From contig NZ_CP046121.1 of NCBI RefSeq assembly GCF_009707485.1, positions 992,001 to 1,056,000 of the forward strand: a stretch of DNA of 64,000 nucleotides, in the 5' to 3' direction. Numbering within the stretch: position 1 is the stretch's first letter; every line of letters starts with the position of its first letter. This stretch comes from Nostocoides sp. HKS02 (GTDB lineage: Bacteria > Actinomycetota > Actinomycetes > Actinomycetales > Dermatophilaceae). The position numbers and the translations under genes were made by a program. Of this stretch, positions 36,371 through 44,773 are shown one piece after another. The notes below the pieces were generated by a model that was not told the DNA's origin, did not search any database, and worked only from the letters and a program-made list of their open reading frames with translations.

Positions 36371-36402
36371 GCACGGCGACCCGCACGGCGACCCGCACGG
36401 CA
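36371..36402. repeat. 12-bp tandem repeat GCACGGCGACCC
   Basis: About 2.6 copies of GCACGGCGACCC sit between the fxsA stop and the terminator hairpin. Another example of a short tandem array at a gene end in this window. Confidence 0.75.
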
Positions 36403-36404
36403 CG

Positions 36405-36440
36405 ACGAAGGCCGCCTCCCCTCGGGGAGGCGGCCTTCGT
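36405..36440. terminator. perfect 17-bp stem bidirectional terminator
   Basis: ACGAAGGCCGCCTCCCC, loop TC, exact reverse complement. Located between convergent fxsA (ends 36352) and rbpA (ends 36455), so it can serve both. Confidence 0.85.
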
Positions 36441-36454
36441 GGCACCGGAACGGC

Positions 36455-36814
36455 TCAGGCGGTGCGCTTGCGGCGAGGCTTCTCGCCACGCGACTCGCGC
36501 AGGAGGGTCAGGCGCTCCTCGAGCAGCTCCTCGAGCTCGGGGATGGAGCGCCGCTCGAGCAGCATGTCCCAGTGGGTGCGCACGTGCTTGACCTGCTTGG
36601 CCTCGGGCTCGGGGCCGTCGACCAGGCGTGCGTCGAGCCCGCAACGGCACTCCCACGTCGCTGGTATCTCAGCCTCGATCGAGAACGGCAGCTCGGTCCG
36701 GTGGCCCTGCGGGCACACATAGGCCGTGATCTGCCGCTCACTGGGGACGACGTGCTCGTCGGTCTCGAGACTGTGTGAGACGAGACGACTGCCCCGAAGG
36801 GTACGTTCTGCCAT
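36455..36814 (-). CDS. rbpA: RNA polymerase-binding protein RbpA
   Basis: Actinobacterial general transcription factor that stabilises open complexes with the principal sigma factor. 119 residues from ATG 36814: N-terminal MAERTLRGSRLVSHSLETD tail, core domain with YVCPQGH and WECRCG (zinc-type cysteines), basic linker KQVKHVRTHWDMLLERRS and sigma-interaction helix IPELEELLEERLTLLRESRG. Upstream sequence carries a GGAAC-N18-GTT promoter, matching known control of rbpA by SigR-type factors in Streptomyces. Confidence 0.96.
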   Translation of the reverse strand: MAERTLRGSRLVSHSLETDEHVVPSERQITAYVCPQGHRTELPFSIEAEIPATWECRCGLDARLVDGPEPEAKQVKHVRTHWDMLLERRSIPELEELLEERLTLLRESRGEKPRRKRTA

Positions 36815-36880
36815 GAGGGGTTCTCCCAACGTGCTGGTTTCCCTGCCCGCTCGGGTGGGAGCGCGGGATTCACTGGGCAT

Positions 36881-36906
36881 AACGCCAAAGACCCGTGCAA
36901 TGTTCC
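36881..36906 (-). promoter_or_regulatory. candidate SigR/SigH-type promoter of rbpA (GGAAC-N18-GTT)
   Basis: On the minus strand GGAAC (36906-36902) and GTT (36883-36881) are separated by exactly 18 bp, 67 bp upstream of the rbpA start codon. The SigR consensus is GGAAT-N18-GTT, and rbpA is a known member of that regulon in Streptomyces. No transcript data here. Confidence 0.55.
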
Positions 36907-36936
36907 GACGTTCTGGCGACCGGAAATGTTGGCTAT

Positions 36937-36952
36937 TGTGACGCAGATCACA
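36937..36952. promoter_or_regulatory. perfect CRP/GlxR-type site TGTGA-N6-TCACA
   Basis: TGTGACGCAGATCACA is a perfect match to the CRP-family consensus. It lies about 31 bp upstream of the candidate rbpA -35 element and 123 bp upstream of the rbpA ATG, an activator-like position. Confidence 0.55.
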
Positions 36953-37019
36953 TCGCGTGCGGGGCAAGGGGCCCAGTGAGGTGCGGATCACAGCCGGGAG
37001 CGGACCTCGGGCACGCGGT

Positions 37020-38408
37020 TCAGACCCTGGCGGGCACCTCGTTGCCAGCGTCGAGGATGCCCTGCCTGATGTTCACACGCGCCAACAAGGCGCCGCCGAC
37101 GACGAAGAAGACGACCAGGGCGACGATCGCAGGGCGGTAGGAGTGGGTCCACTGGTACACCAACCCGAACGTCAGGGTGCCGAACCAGCTCGTGCCGCGC
37201 TCCATGGCCTGGTACAGGCTGAAGAACTCGGCCTCGCGGTTCCGCGGGATCAGCTGGCTGTAGAGCGAGCGGCTCAGGGCCTGGGTGCCGCCCAGCACCA
37301 GCCCGATGGCCACACCGAGCGCAAAGAGCGCCACGAGCTGCCGGTCCGGGACGAAGAAGGCGGCGATGACCACAAGGATCCACAGCGCCAAGCCGCCGAG
37401 AACAGTGCGCCAGGCGCCGAACCACCGCGCGAGGACACCGAACAGCAGCGCACCGCCGAAAGCCACGAACTGGACCATGAGGAACAGGCCCAGCATGGTC
37501 GACTCGGAGAACCCGAGCTGCTTGTTTCCGTAGAGGCTCGCTTGGCCGATGACGGTCTGGATCCCGTCGTTGAAGAACAGGTAGGCGACCAGGAAGAGCA
37601 GGGTCTGCGGGAACAGCCGGAGCTCGGCGAAGGTGTCGACGAGCTGCCGCACGCTGCCGCCGACGATGCCGGCGGTCCGTGCCACCTCCGGCCGCTCGAC
37701 GCCGCGCAACCGCCACATGCCGCGGACCGGGATCAGGGTGAAGCCGGCCCACCACAGGCCCGCCATGAGCATGCTCAGGCGAACCGCGCCCGCCTTGTCC
37801 ACGCCGATGAGGCTCGGTTTGGCCAGCATCACGAAGTTGATCGCGAGCAACAGGCCGCCGCCGAGGTAGCCGAGTGCCCATCCGCGCGATGACACCGTGT
37901 CGCGGTCGTCAGGACTGGCGATGCGACACAGGATCGAGTCGTACACGACCAGCGAAGCCCCGAGGCAGAGGTTGGCCACGATCAGGAGGAGCACCCCGAG
38001 CTGCCAGTTGGTGCCCTGCACCAGTGCCATGAGGCAGGCCGCAAGCGCGCCCGCCCACGCGAACAGGCCGAGCACCCGGGCAGGCCTGGGGGACCGGTCA
38101 GCGATGGCGCCGACGAAGATGAGGACGACGGCCGAGACGATCGTCGCGGCGGTGATCGTGAACGGGGCGACTGAGCCGGGGGAGATGCCCAGGCCCAGCA
38201 CCTGCAGATTGGTCTCACAGGTGGCGCCGGTGGCCAGGTGCGGGCAGGCGGCCTTCTCCGCGACCGCCGTGAGGTACGGGGCGAACAGAACCGTCGCGGT
38301 GGTGGTGACGTAGGCGGAGTTGGCCCAGTCGTACCAGTACCACGGTCGCCGGTAGTGCTCGTTGCCCTCCCAGGTAGCCGCCGTCGTCGGGGCCGCAGCT
38401 GTCGTCAT
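37020..38408 (-). CDS. MFS transporter (Atg22/UMF1-like)
   Basis: 462 residues with about 12 hydrophobic helices. WYWYDWANSAYVTTTATVLFAPYL at the N-terminus and YDSILCRIASPDDRDTVSSRGWALGYLGGGLLL are the Atg22/UMF1 signatures; a cytosolic loop with basic residues follows helix 6. Substrates of bacterial members are unknown; vacuolar homologues export amino acids. ATG 38408 is chosen over the longer start at 38432. Confidence 0.9.
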   Translation of the reverse strand: MTTAAAPTTAATWEGNEHYRRPWYWYDWANSAYVTTTATVLFAPYLTAVAEKAACPHLATGATCETNLQVLGLGISPGSVAPFTITAATIVSAVVLIFVGAIADRSPRPARVLGLFAWAGALAACLMALVQGTNWQLGVLLLIVANLCLGASLVVYDSILCRIASPDDRDTVSSRGWALGYLGGGLLLAINFVMLAKPSLIGVDKAGAVRLSMLMAGLWWAGFTLIPVRGMWRLRGVERPEVARTAGIVGGSVRQLVDTFAELRLFPQTLLFLVAYLFFNDGIQTVIGQASLYGNKQLGFSESTMLGLFLMVQFVAFGGALLFGVLARWFGAWRTVLGGLALWILVVIAAFFVPDRQLVALFALGVAIGLVLGGTQALSRSLYSQLIPRNREAEFFSLYQAMERGTSWFGTLTFGLVYQWTHSYRPAIVALVVFFVVGGALLARVNIRQGILDAGNEVPARV

Positions 38409-38486
38409 GGCTGAAGCGTGGCACAACGCCACCCGGGACGACTGGGTATTCGAGCCCAGCGAAGAGGTGCGCCGGGGGAGTGGTGC

Positions 38487-39851
38487 CTACCCGGCATACT
38501 CCCAATGCCAGGGCTCGGGAAGCGCGCCGCCGGGCTCGGCCCAGGCCGGGTGGAACCAGCCGTAGAGAGGGGCGTTCTGCATCATCCACAGGTGCGCGGG
38601 GGAGCCGAAGCTCTCGACGCCACCGCACAGATCCACGGCCCGTCCCATGCCGTGCTCGCTGGTGCCGGGCGTTGCCGCCCACGCGCCCCGCTCCGCCTTG
38701 ACCAACAGCTGTTCGGCGAAGGAGCGGTAGGAGTCGGTGATGCACAAGGGCGAACCCGTGTCGCGCTGGTAGGCCACGCTGAGGGCGTTGAACGCGGCGG
38801 CCGCTGCGGGTCGCAGGCTCTGCGCCGGGTCGCCGTACAGCGGGCAGAGTGCTGACGCGGGGATGTGCCCGTTCGGGTACTCGCCGTCGTCCTTGCTGCA
38901 CGCCTTCACCGAGCCGTCCTTCGACACCCCGGGCACGAGGACCGCCTGGCTGAGCGCGCGGGCCACGCTGCGGGCGGTCGGGTCGCCGCTGCCCAGGAGC
39001 AGGCCGTTGATCGGGCCGACCTTGGCGACCTGGGCCGCATGCAGCGCTCGGGTGGCGTCGAGCTGGGCCTTCTGCTGGGTGATCACGACATCGAGCTCGG
39101 ACTTGGCGGCGGCCGCCTGCTTGGAGGCCACGGCGGCCTGCGCGCTCGCCTCGACAGCCTGGGCCGCGATCTGGCGTTGCAGCTGGGCGTGGTCGCGGAC
39201 GCGCTCGAACGCGGCGGTGCGCTGGTCACTGAGGTAGCTGAGCTGGGCCGCTCCGTCAGTGGCGTCTGCGGCCGGCTGGGTCAGGGTGTCGAGCAGGGCG
39301 CTCATGTCGCCCAGCGACCCTCCAGTCCCGGCGTAGGCCTGGTACGCCCATTGGCCGAGCGCCCGGCGATCCTCAGCGAGTCGGTCGCTCAGCTGGTTGA
39401 AGAGCTCGACGTCGCGGCGTGCGGCCTCGCGAGCGGTGCGCTCGGCGTCGCGGGCCGCGGCGAGCTGCTGGAGCAGCGTGTTGGCCTCGACGGAGAGCCG
39501 GTCCAGCTTGGTCGCGGCTGCGGCGATGCTGGCGTTGGATCGAGTGAGGTCGTCGGCCAGCGACTGACCCTGGGCGATCTGGGCCGCCAGCTCGGCAGGA
39601 CTGAGGGTCTGCTCACCGGCCGCCCCCGGCGGTGCTGCCGCCTGACCCGCGCTGGCTCCGGACCCGGCGGTGGCGGTCGTCGTCGTCGTCGACGGCGTGC
39701 GCGTGCTGGTCGTGCTCGTGGTCGTCGAGGTGGTCGACGTGGTCGTGGTCGTCGGGGGCACGGTGACGGCGTATGCCGGTGCGCCCCCTGCGAGCACCAC
39801 CACCACCATCACCGTGCCCGCTACCCCCACGGACCGACTGAGCCGAGCCAA
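38487..39851 (-). CDS. secreted D-alanyl-D-alanine carboxypeptidase (M15/VanY family) with coiled-coil domain
   Basis: 454 residues. N-terminal signal peptide (VGVAGTVMVVVVLAGGAPAYA), a Thr/Ser-rich low-complexity linker (about 30-62), a long coiled coil (about 80-270), then a VanY-type peptidase domain with zinc ligands in TSEHGMGRAVDLCGG (His, Asp) and EPWHWEY (His). Would trim peptidoglycan stem peptides; the coiled coil may act as an autoinhibitory or docking element, as in septal hydrolases. TTG start with GGGGAG 7 nt upstream. Confidence 0.88.
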   Translation of the reverse strand: MARLSRSVGVAGTVMVVVVLAGGAPAYAVTVPPTTTTTSTTSTTTSTTSTRTPSTTTTTATAGSGASAGQAAAPPGAAGEQTLSPAELAAQIAQGQSLADDLTRSNASIAAAATKLDRLSVEANTLLQQLAAARDAERTAREAARRDVELFNQLSDRLAEDRRALGQWAYQAYAGTGGSLGDMSALLDTLTQPAADATDGAAQLSYLSDQRTAAFERVRDHAQLQRQIAAQAVEASAQAAVASKQAAAAKSELDVVITQQKAQLDATRALHAAQVAKVGPINGLLLGSGDPTARSVARALSQAVLVPGVSKDGSVKACSKDDGEYPNGHIPASALCPLYGDPAQSLRPAAAAAFNALSVAYQRDTGSPLCITDSYRSFAEQLLVKAERGAWAATPGTSEHGMGRAVDLCGGVESFGSPAHLWMMQNAPLYGWFHPAWAEPGGALPEPWHWEYAG

Positions 39852-39991
39852 CGATCACTCCCCGCTTCGTCCCCAAACCGTCTGCTGCGACGGCCCCTGC
39901 ATCGTGAACGACCCTAGCCGCGGTCGGTCACGAATGGTCTCGTTCGTTCGTGGGAGGGCGGGGGGCCAACCAGATGATGTCGGGAGGGCGC

Positions 39992-40480
39992 TCAGAGGTC
40001 CTTGGCCATCAGGCTGACCTGGTGGCCGGGCCCCCCGAGACGGCCCACCTCGCGGTACCCGCGGTGCTCGTGGAAGGCCAGCGACGGGAGGTTCGGCGGG
40101 TCGACATTGACCTCCAGCACCAGCCGCCCCCGGTCCACGGCCGCCGCCTCCACGACGTCGTAGACGGCGCTGGCGAGCCCGCGGCGGCGGAAGGCCTCGT
40201 CGACCACGATCCGGTCCAGGTAGGCGAACTCCGTGCCGAACCGGGCCGAGAACCAACGGTAGTTGGCCGAGTCGTAGGCCGTCCCGGGCTCGAATACCAG
40301 GACGAACCCGGCATCCGCGCCATCGCAGATGATGACGTCGGCACGACTCGTCCAGGTCAGGAGGAGGCGAAGCCGGTCCTCGTCGAGGTGTGAGAGCAGC
40401 TCGACGTGCTCGGCGTTGAACCGCAGGACCTGGGGGACATCGGCATCGGTGATGGGACGGAGCACCTCCAAGCGAGCCAT
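39992..40480 (-). CDS. GNAT family N-acetyltransferase
   Basis: 162 residues, acetyl-CoA-dependent acetyltransferase. YLDRIVVDEAFRRRGLASAVYDVVE contains the R-R-x-G-L-A acetyl-CoA loop, and the C-terminal SLAFHEHRGYREVG is typical of the family. Acceptor unknown. ATG 40480 starts the conserved sequence; about 80 bp of tandem repeat and spacer separate it from the divergent membrane-protein gene. Confidence 0.88.
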   Translation of the reverse strand: MARLEVLRPITDADVPQVLRFNAEHVELLSHLDEDRLRLLLTWTSRADVIICDGADAGFVLVFEPGTAYDSANYRWFSARFGTEFAYLDRIVVDEAFRRRGLASAVYDVVEAAAVDRGRLVLEVNVDPPNLPSLAFHEHRGYREVGRLGGPGHQVSLMAKDL

Positions 40481-40514
40481 GGCGTGAGTCTGCCATCCCG
40501 CTCGCCGCCCCTGC

Positions 40515-40568
40515 GCCCTGCCGCGGCCCACCGCCCTGCCGCGGCCCACCGCCCTGCCGCGGCCCACC
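40515..40568. repeat. three 18-bp tandem repeats
   Basis: Three exact copies of GCCCTGCCGCGGCCCACC (the last ending CCCACC before CG) fill the gap between the divergent GNAT and membrane-protein genes, presumably overlapping their promoters. Confidence 0.88.
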
Positions 40569-40612
40569 CGAAGACCAGGCCCGGTGGGAATGGATGAGAT
40601 AGGTTGCCGAGC

Positions 40613-42070
40613 GTGGTCCAGCCGGTCGATGCCCCACTGGACCTCGGCCCAGCAGCGGCGACGCAGCCGGGCGAGACCGGCGGGTGGCGCCGGCCCTGGC
40701 TGTGGGCATGGCTGTGGGCATGGCTTGCGTTCCTGCCCGTGGCGCTCCTTCGGACCGGGACGATGGCCGAGTCCGACACGTTTTGGCAGATTCGCACAGG
40801 TCTGACGACCATCGAGCAGCGCGGCATACCCACGGTGGATCCGTTCTCGTGGACCGTGCACGGGGCGCACTGGACCCTCAACTCGTGGGGATACGACGTC
40901 CTCATTGCGGTGGCGTATCGGCTGGCCGGGCTGGTCGGGGTGGCGCTCACCTGCGCCGTGCTCGTGATGGCGGCGGCCGGCCTCGTGCTCCTGCTCGCCC
41001 GTGAGCTGGGCGCGTCTCCGGGCGTTGCCGGAGCGTCACTGTGGCTGGTCGCGCCGCTCCTCGTCGCGTGGCTCTCCGCCCGGCCACAGCTGGTCGACTA
41101 TGTAACCGTCCTGCTGCTCGTCGCGCTGTTGCGCCGCGTCGTCGACGACCAGCATCCCGGGCGGTCGACCGTCCTGATCGGGGTTCTCTGCGCCGCGTGG
41201 GTCAACCTCCATGCCGGCGCTCTACTCGGCGTCGGCATCGCGGGAACCTGCACCGTGGTGCAGCTCTGCCGTACCCGCAGCTGGGAGCGCTGGAAGTGGT
41301 GCCTGGCCGCGACGGCGGCAGCCCTGGCGGGTTCGGTGGTCAACCCGCTGGGCCTTGGCCTGTTCGCCCAGACGGCCCAGGTCAAGAGCGCGTCCACCGG
41401 TGTGGTCCTCGAGTGGCAACACCTGGACCCTGCAGACCCGACCCAGCTGGTGATGCTTGCGCTGGGGCTTTCGGCCCTGGTCCTCGCCGCGCGTCGACGT
41501 GACGTGGTCTCTGTCGCGGGCGTGGGTGTTCTGGCAGTGGCAGCGATCGTCGCGATCCGCTTCCTGCCTCTCCTGGCCCTGATGGCGCTGCCGACCCTTG
41601 CGGCGTCGGGGTCTCACCGAGCCGTTCTTGGCTACATCCACAGCCGACGAGCGGTCCTTCTCCCCGGCGCCGCGGTGGCGGTGGCGGCGACCCTGGCGTT
41701 GGCGCTGCCGGCTCTCACTCACATCGGCCAGCCCCTCCCGGCCATCTACCCGGCCAAGGCGGTGGCCGACATCCCCTCGGGCTGCAAGCTCTTCAACACG
41801 TATGTGCTCGGTGGTTACGTGATTCTGCAGCGGCCGGATGTCCTGGTATCCATCGACTCGCGCAACGACCTCTACGGTGCTGCCAGGGTCGGCGCCGCAG
41901 AGCGGACCCTGGCTGGCCGGGGAGATGTCTCGGCGGCTCTCGCGCCAGCTGGGTGCGCATTGGTTCCTCCGACCAGCGGTCTGGCCAAGAGACTGTTCCG
42001 AGACCCGGCCTGGGCGGTGAAGACGCGGCAAGCGAGCGGGGTGCTTTTCGTGAGGCGTGCAGGCCAGTGA
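40613..42070 (+). CDS. polytopic membrane protein, possible GT-C-like glycosyltransferase
   Basis: About 485 residues with 10 or more hydrophobic helices. An early extracytoplasmic loop reads ESDTFWQIRTG...GIPTVDPFSWTVHGAHWTLNSWGYD; an acidic residue plus DPFSWT and W...W of this kind resembles the first loop of GT-C glycosyltransferases. A soluble C-terminal part (from about residue 385, ADIPSGCKLFNTYVLGGYVI) follows. Known homologues are mostly unnamed. Start GTG 40613 or TTG 40604. Confidence 0.7.
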   Translation: MVQPVDAPLDLGPAAATQPGETGGWRRPWLWAWLWAWLAFLPVALLRTGTMAESDTFWQIRTGLTTIEQRGIPTVDPFSWTVHGAHWTLNSWGYDVLIAVAYRLAGLVGVALTCAVLVMAAAGLVLLLARELGASPGVAGASLWLVAPLLVAWLSARPQLVDYVTVLLLVALLRRVVDDQHPGRSTVLIGVLCAAWVNLHAGALLGVGIAGTCTVVQLCRTRSWERWKWCLAATAAALAGSVVNPLGLGLFAQTAQVKSASTGVVLEWQHLDPADPTQLVMLALGLSALVLAARRRDVVSVAGVGVLAVAAIVAIRFLPLLALMALPTLAASGSHRAVLGYIHSRRAVLLPGAAVAVAATLALALPALTHIGQPLPAIYPAKAVADIPSGCKLFNTYVLGGYVILQRPDVLVSIDSRNDLYGAARVGAAERTLAGRGDVSAALAPAGCALVPPTSGLAKRLFRDPAWAVKTRQASGVLFVRRAGQ

Positions 42071-42202
42071 CCCGACCCGTCTTTGAGGACTGCATCGCAG
42101 GATGAGCGCAGCTGTCCACAGGGGGCCATTCGACGGCCGAGCGTCCACAGGCCAGCGGTCCGCGGGGGAGGCGCGGATGCCGGCCGAGGGACGCTGGGCG
42201 GC

Positions 42203-42583
42203 ATGGAGGATTCAGGGGAGTGGGCAAATGAGGTCCGTCTGGTGGGTCGGGTGAGCGCCGCCGCTGAGGAACGCGAGCTACCCAGCGGGGATCTGATGGT
42301 TGCGCTGCGGGTCGTGGTGCCACGCAGCGGCGGCGGGACTTCCAGCACGCGCGTCGACACCGTCGATGTCGCGTGCTGGTCTGCCCGAACGCGTCGCAGC
42401 GCCCGGAACCTGGAGCCGGGAGCCCGCATCGAGGTGCGTGGTGCGTTGCGCCGACGCTTCTACCGAGCTGGCGCAGCGACGCTGAGCCGGTACGAGGTGG
42501 AGGCCACCTCGGTGTCCCGCCTACGCCGTCACGCTGCTCTCGCGGCCAGCCGGAACCTGGTCCCGACGGCTGATCAGACGTGA
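42203..42583 (+). CDS. single-stranded DNA-binding protein-like (OB-fold)
   Basis: 126 residues. NEVRLVGRVSAAAEERELPSGD..VALRVVV and VDTVDVACWSARTRR match the SSB OB-fold; it lacks the Gly/Pro-rich linker and acidic DDDIPF-type tail of the replicative SSB. More basic than usual. Probably an accessory SSB paralogue. ATG 42203 chosen; a longer frame reaches back to 42083. Confidence 0.8.
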   Translation: MEDSGEWANEVRLVGRVSAAAEERELPSGDLMVALRVVVPRSGGGTSSTRVDTVDVACWSARTRRSARNLEPGARIEVRGALRRRFYRAGAATLSRYEVEATSVSRLRRHAALAASRNLVPTADQT

Positions 42584-42676
42584 GCTGCGGCCGACCCCAG
42601 AACCACCTCGACAGGGGAGTGGCTCGGGCACCGGAGTGTTGGGCGTCGTCAGCGTCTTCGTGACACGATCTCAGAC

Positions 42677-43126
42677 ATGACCACCAGCCCGGCCGAGGCC
42701 CAGCGCCTGCGCGACCTCGCGCTGTTGCGGCGAGTGCGCGACCGGATGGATCGCGAGTACGCGCAGCCGCTGGATGTCGAGGCCCTTGCGCGCGGCGTGC
42801 ACATGTCCGCCGGGCACCTCAGCCGCGAGTTTCGACGCGCGTACGGCGAGTCGCCCTACGGCTACCTGATGACCCGGCGGATCGAGCGCGCGATGGCTCT
42901 GCTGGTCCGGGGCGACCTCAGCGTCACCGAAGTCTGTTTCGCGGTTGGCTGCCAGTCGTTGGGAACCTTCAGCACCCGCTTCACCGAGCTGGTCGGTATG
43001 CCGCCCAGCACCTACCGTCAGAGGGCGACGCGCACGGTGGCCGGGGTGCCGCCGTGCGTCACCAAGCAGGTCACCAGACCGATCAGGAATCGAGAAGCGC
43101 GGGCCACCGAGGGACAGCTAGCGTGA
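42677..43126 (+). CDS. AraC family transcriptional regulator (DNA-binding domain only)
   Basis: 149 residues made almost entirely of the two-helix-turn-helix AraC domain: LDVEALARGVHMSAGHLSREFRRAYGESPYGYLMTRRIERAMALL and DLSVTEVCFAVGCQSLGTFSTRF. No ligand-binding domain, so it resembles small single-domain regulators. The VOC-family gene starts 4 bp after its stop, and such AraC-VOC pairs are common; likely regulates that gene. Confidence 0.9.
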   Translation: MTTSPAEAQRLRDLALLRRVRDRMDREYAQPLDVEALARGVHMSAGHLSREFRRAYGESPYGYLMTRRIERAMALLVRGDLSVTEVCFAVGCQSLGTFSTRFTELVGMPPSTYRQRATRTVAGVPPCVTKQVTRPIRNREARATEGQLA

Positions 43127-43130
43127 GCGC

Positions 43131-43538
43131 ATGGACATCAGCATCCACGCCAGCTTCCTCCCGCAGGACGACCCCGAGGCAGCCCTGGCGTTCTATCGCG
43201 ACACCTTGGGTTTCGAGGTCCGCAACGACGTCGGGTTCGACGGGATGCGCTGGATCACCGTTGGCCCGCCGAACCAACCCGCCACGTCCATCGTCCTGGT
43301 GCCGCCGGCCGTCGATCCCGGTATCACCGACGATGAGCGCCGCACCATCATCGAGATGATGGCGAAGGGCACCTACGCCACCATGCTGCTCGCCACCGGC
43401 AACCTCGACGACACCTTCGAACGGGTTCAGGCCAGCGGCGCCGACATCGTCCAGGAGCCGACGAAGCAGCCTTACGGTGTCAGGGACTGCGCAGTCCGCG
43501 ACCCTGCCGGCAATCTCATCCGCATCCAAGAGGTGTGA
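43131..43538 (+). CDS. VOC family (glyoxalase/bleomycin resistance) protein
   Basis: 135 residues with the paired beta-alpha-beta-beta-beta modules: DDPEAALAFYRDTLGFEVRNDVGF...MRWITVGPP and DDTFERVQASGADIVQEPTKQPYGVRDCAVRDPAGNLIRI. Likely a metal-dependent enzyme or small-molecule-binding protein; substrate unknown. In an operon with the AraC regulator. Confidence 0.9.
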   Translation: MDISIHASFLPQDDPEAALAFYRDTLGFEVRNDVGFDGMRWITVGPPNQPATSIVLVPPAVDPGITDDERRTIIEMMAKGTYATMLLATGNLDDTFERVQASGADIVQEPTKQPYGVRDCAVRDPAGNLIRIQEV

Positions 43539-43640
43539 GCCGGCTCGAGGCTGCTGTGGGGCAGAGCCCTCGGCCTACCCTGAACGTCGATAGAACGCCG
43601 ATAATCAACATTATGTAAGGTTGCATCCCCGGAACGAGGG

Positions 43641-43844
43641 TCAATCCTCCCCCCTCCGCGCACGACCATTCTTTAGAATTCGCCAGATGGTGACGAGAAA
43701 AACCACCAGGAGCAATGCCACCATGACGGACCAACGACTGAACACGCCGTCCCGTCGAACATTCGCAACTGCGAGAACGAACATCGCCGCATAGGGAAGC
43801 GCAATAGCGACTCCGATCAAGAGCCTCTTGATATCTTCACCCAC
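43641..43844 (-). CDS. small two-helix membrane protein, unknown
   Basis: GTG 43844 gives 67 residues (ATG 43874 would give 77): two hydrophobic helices (LLIGVAIALPYAAMFVLAVA and VMVALLLVVFLVTIWRIL) and a basic/acidic tail. The GTG overlaps the stop of the preceding minus-strand ORF by 8 bp. GC content is clearly lower than in the rest of the window. No family recognised. Confidence 0.5.
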   Translation of the reverse strand: MGEDIKRLLIGVAIALPYAAMFVLAVANVRRDGVFSRWSVMVALLLVVFLVTIWRILKNGRARRGED

Positions 43845-44094
43845 TCGTGCCCACCACAAAATCGGGTTCCCCATCGGCGCTATGAAACCATAACCGCCTG
43901 TTCGCTACCATTTGGCCCACCGGATCCCGATCATGACGCCGAAACCAAGGGGCGAGCAGTTCACCGATCTTGGTTGAAACTAGCGCCGAGCGCTGGCGCC
44001 CGGGAGCTTCTGAGTGATCAGCTGCCCATCGTCGACGGGGCTCCCCCAGCACCCCAATGGAACCAGCCACCAGTACAGACCATGGGCGACTCAT
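43837..44094 (-). CDS. hypothetical protein of low-GC mini-operon
   Basis: 85 residues, no membrane helix, start MSRPWSVLVAGSIGVLGEPRR. Support comes mainly from organisation: its ATG overlaps the upstream stop by ATGA (44091-44094), and its stop overlaps the next start. Codon use is less biased than in neighbouring genes. It could be spurious; no family recognised. Confidence 0.35.
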   Translation of the reverse strand: MSRPWSVLVAGSIGVLGEPRRRWAADHSEAPGRQRSALVSTKIGELLAPWFRRHDRDPVGQMVANRRLWFHSADGEPDFVVGTSG

Positions 44095-44376
44095 GATCCG
44101 TCCATATTGCCGGAACGACTCCTATTAACAGCGTCGATCGTAGACGTCACGCCCATGAGCAGCATTCCGACAGCCCCCACACCCTCACCGATCCAAAGCG
44201 AGCGGGGCCAATGGCCGAAGAGGGCGAGTTCAGTGAGTGCATATCCGGCGGTTAGTACGCATGCCGCTGGCCAACGAAGTTGGCGAGTGACCTTTGCGAA
44301 TAGCGATCCAGGCGACAGCCAGGGGAAGCACGAAGCCAATCAGGACGAAGACAATCCAGGAGGCCAATGTAGTCAC
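44091..44376 (-). pseudogene. small membrane protein of low-GC mini-operon, apparent frameshift
   Basis: Read from GTG 44376 the minus strand encodes a clear membrane helix (WIVFVLIGFVLPLAVAWIAIRK), then loses frame. Skipping one base in the stretch at 44291-44295 (CCTTT on plus) joins it to VTRQLRWPAACVLTAGYALTELALFGHW...GVGAVGMLLMGVTSTIDAV, two more helices, ending at 44091. Joined product: 94 residues. The total length is a multiple of three plus one, like the other +1 insertions here. Function unknown. Confidence 0.42.
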
Positions 44377-44773
44377 GGGCGGGTGAGGAAGCTGACACGG
44401 ACATGAGAGACATTCGTCGTTGGTTCTGAACTCCCCCGTACGCGGCGTTCCCCTGCGGAGCGCGTCAAGCCGAACCTAGAGCCCGAAGACCAGTCGCTGC
44501 TGCGACTTTGCCATTCCTCAGCTTCATTGTGGGATGCACCCGCCTCCAGCCCGCGGCGGACCGCTGTGGGCACGAGATCGCGAACTTGTCGTCAGCGCCG
44601 CCGAGCGCTCCGCTGCTCGAACGCGCAGGTGCGGGAGGTCATCTGGTGAACGATCCGCACTACCCCGGCCGCCTGACCTGAACGTTGGGCCGACGGGCAT
44701 ACGTCACGCGCCGACAGGGTGACCTGTTTCAGCATCGGCTCAGCGAAGGGCTGGGTCTCGTAGTGTCTCCTGT
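44377..44773. other. 397-bp stretch without a supported gene
   Basis: Between the low-GC mini-operon and the methyltransferase gene. Short open frames show no recognisable protein and no RNA gene was recognised. It may hold the promoter of the methyltransferase; CTGTATGG at the end contains its start. Confidence 0.5.

Noticed and set aside
37518..37526. Seventh GCTTGTT as another error site
   Set aside because: Here the MFS transporter frame is intact with AAC-AAG-CAG (Asn-Lys-Gln), so the word is genuine.
40515..40568. CRISPR-like array
   Set aside because: Three directly abutting 18-bp units with no spacers; it is a plain tandem repeat and no cas gene is present.
44560..44683. Possible C-terminal gene fragment (CGHEIANLSS... 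frame)
   Set aside because: Open frame without family resemblance, start or coupling; insufficient to call.
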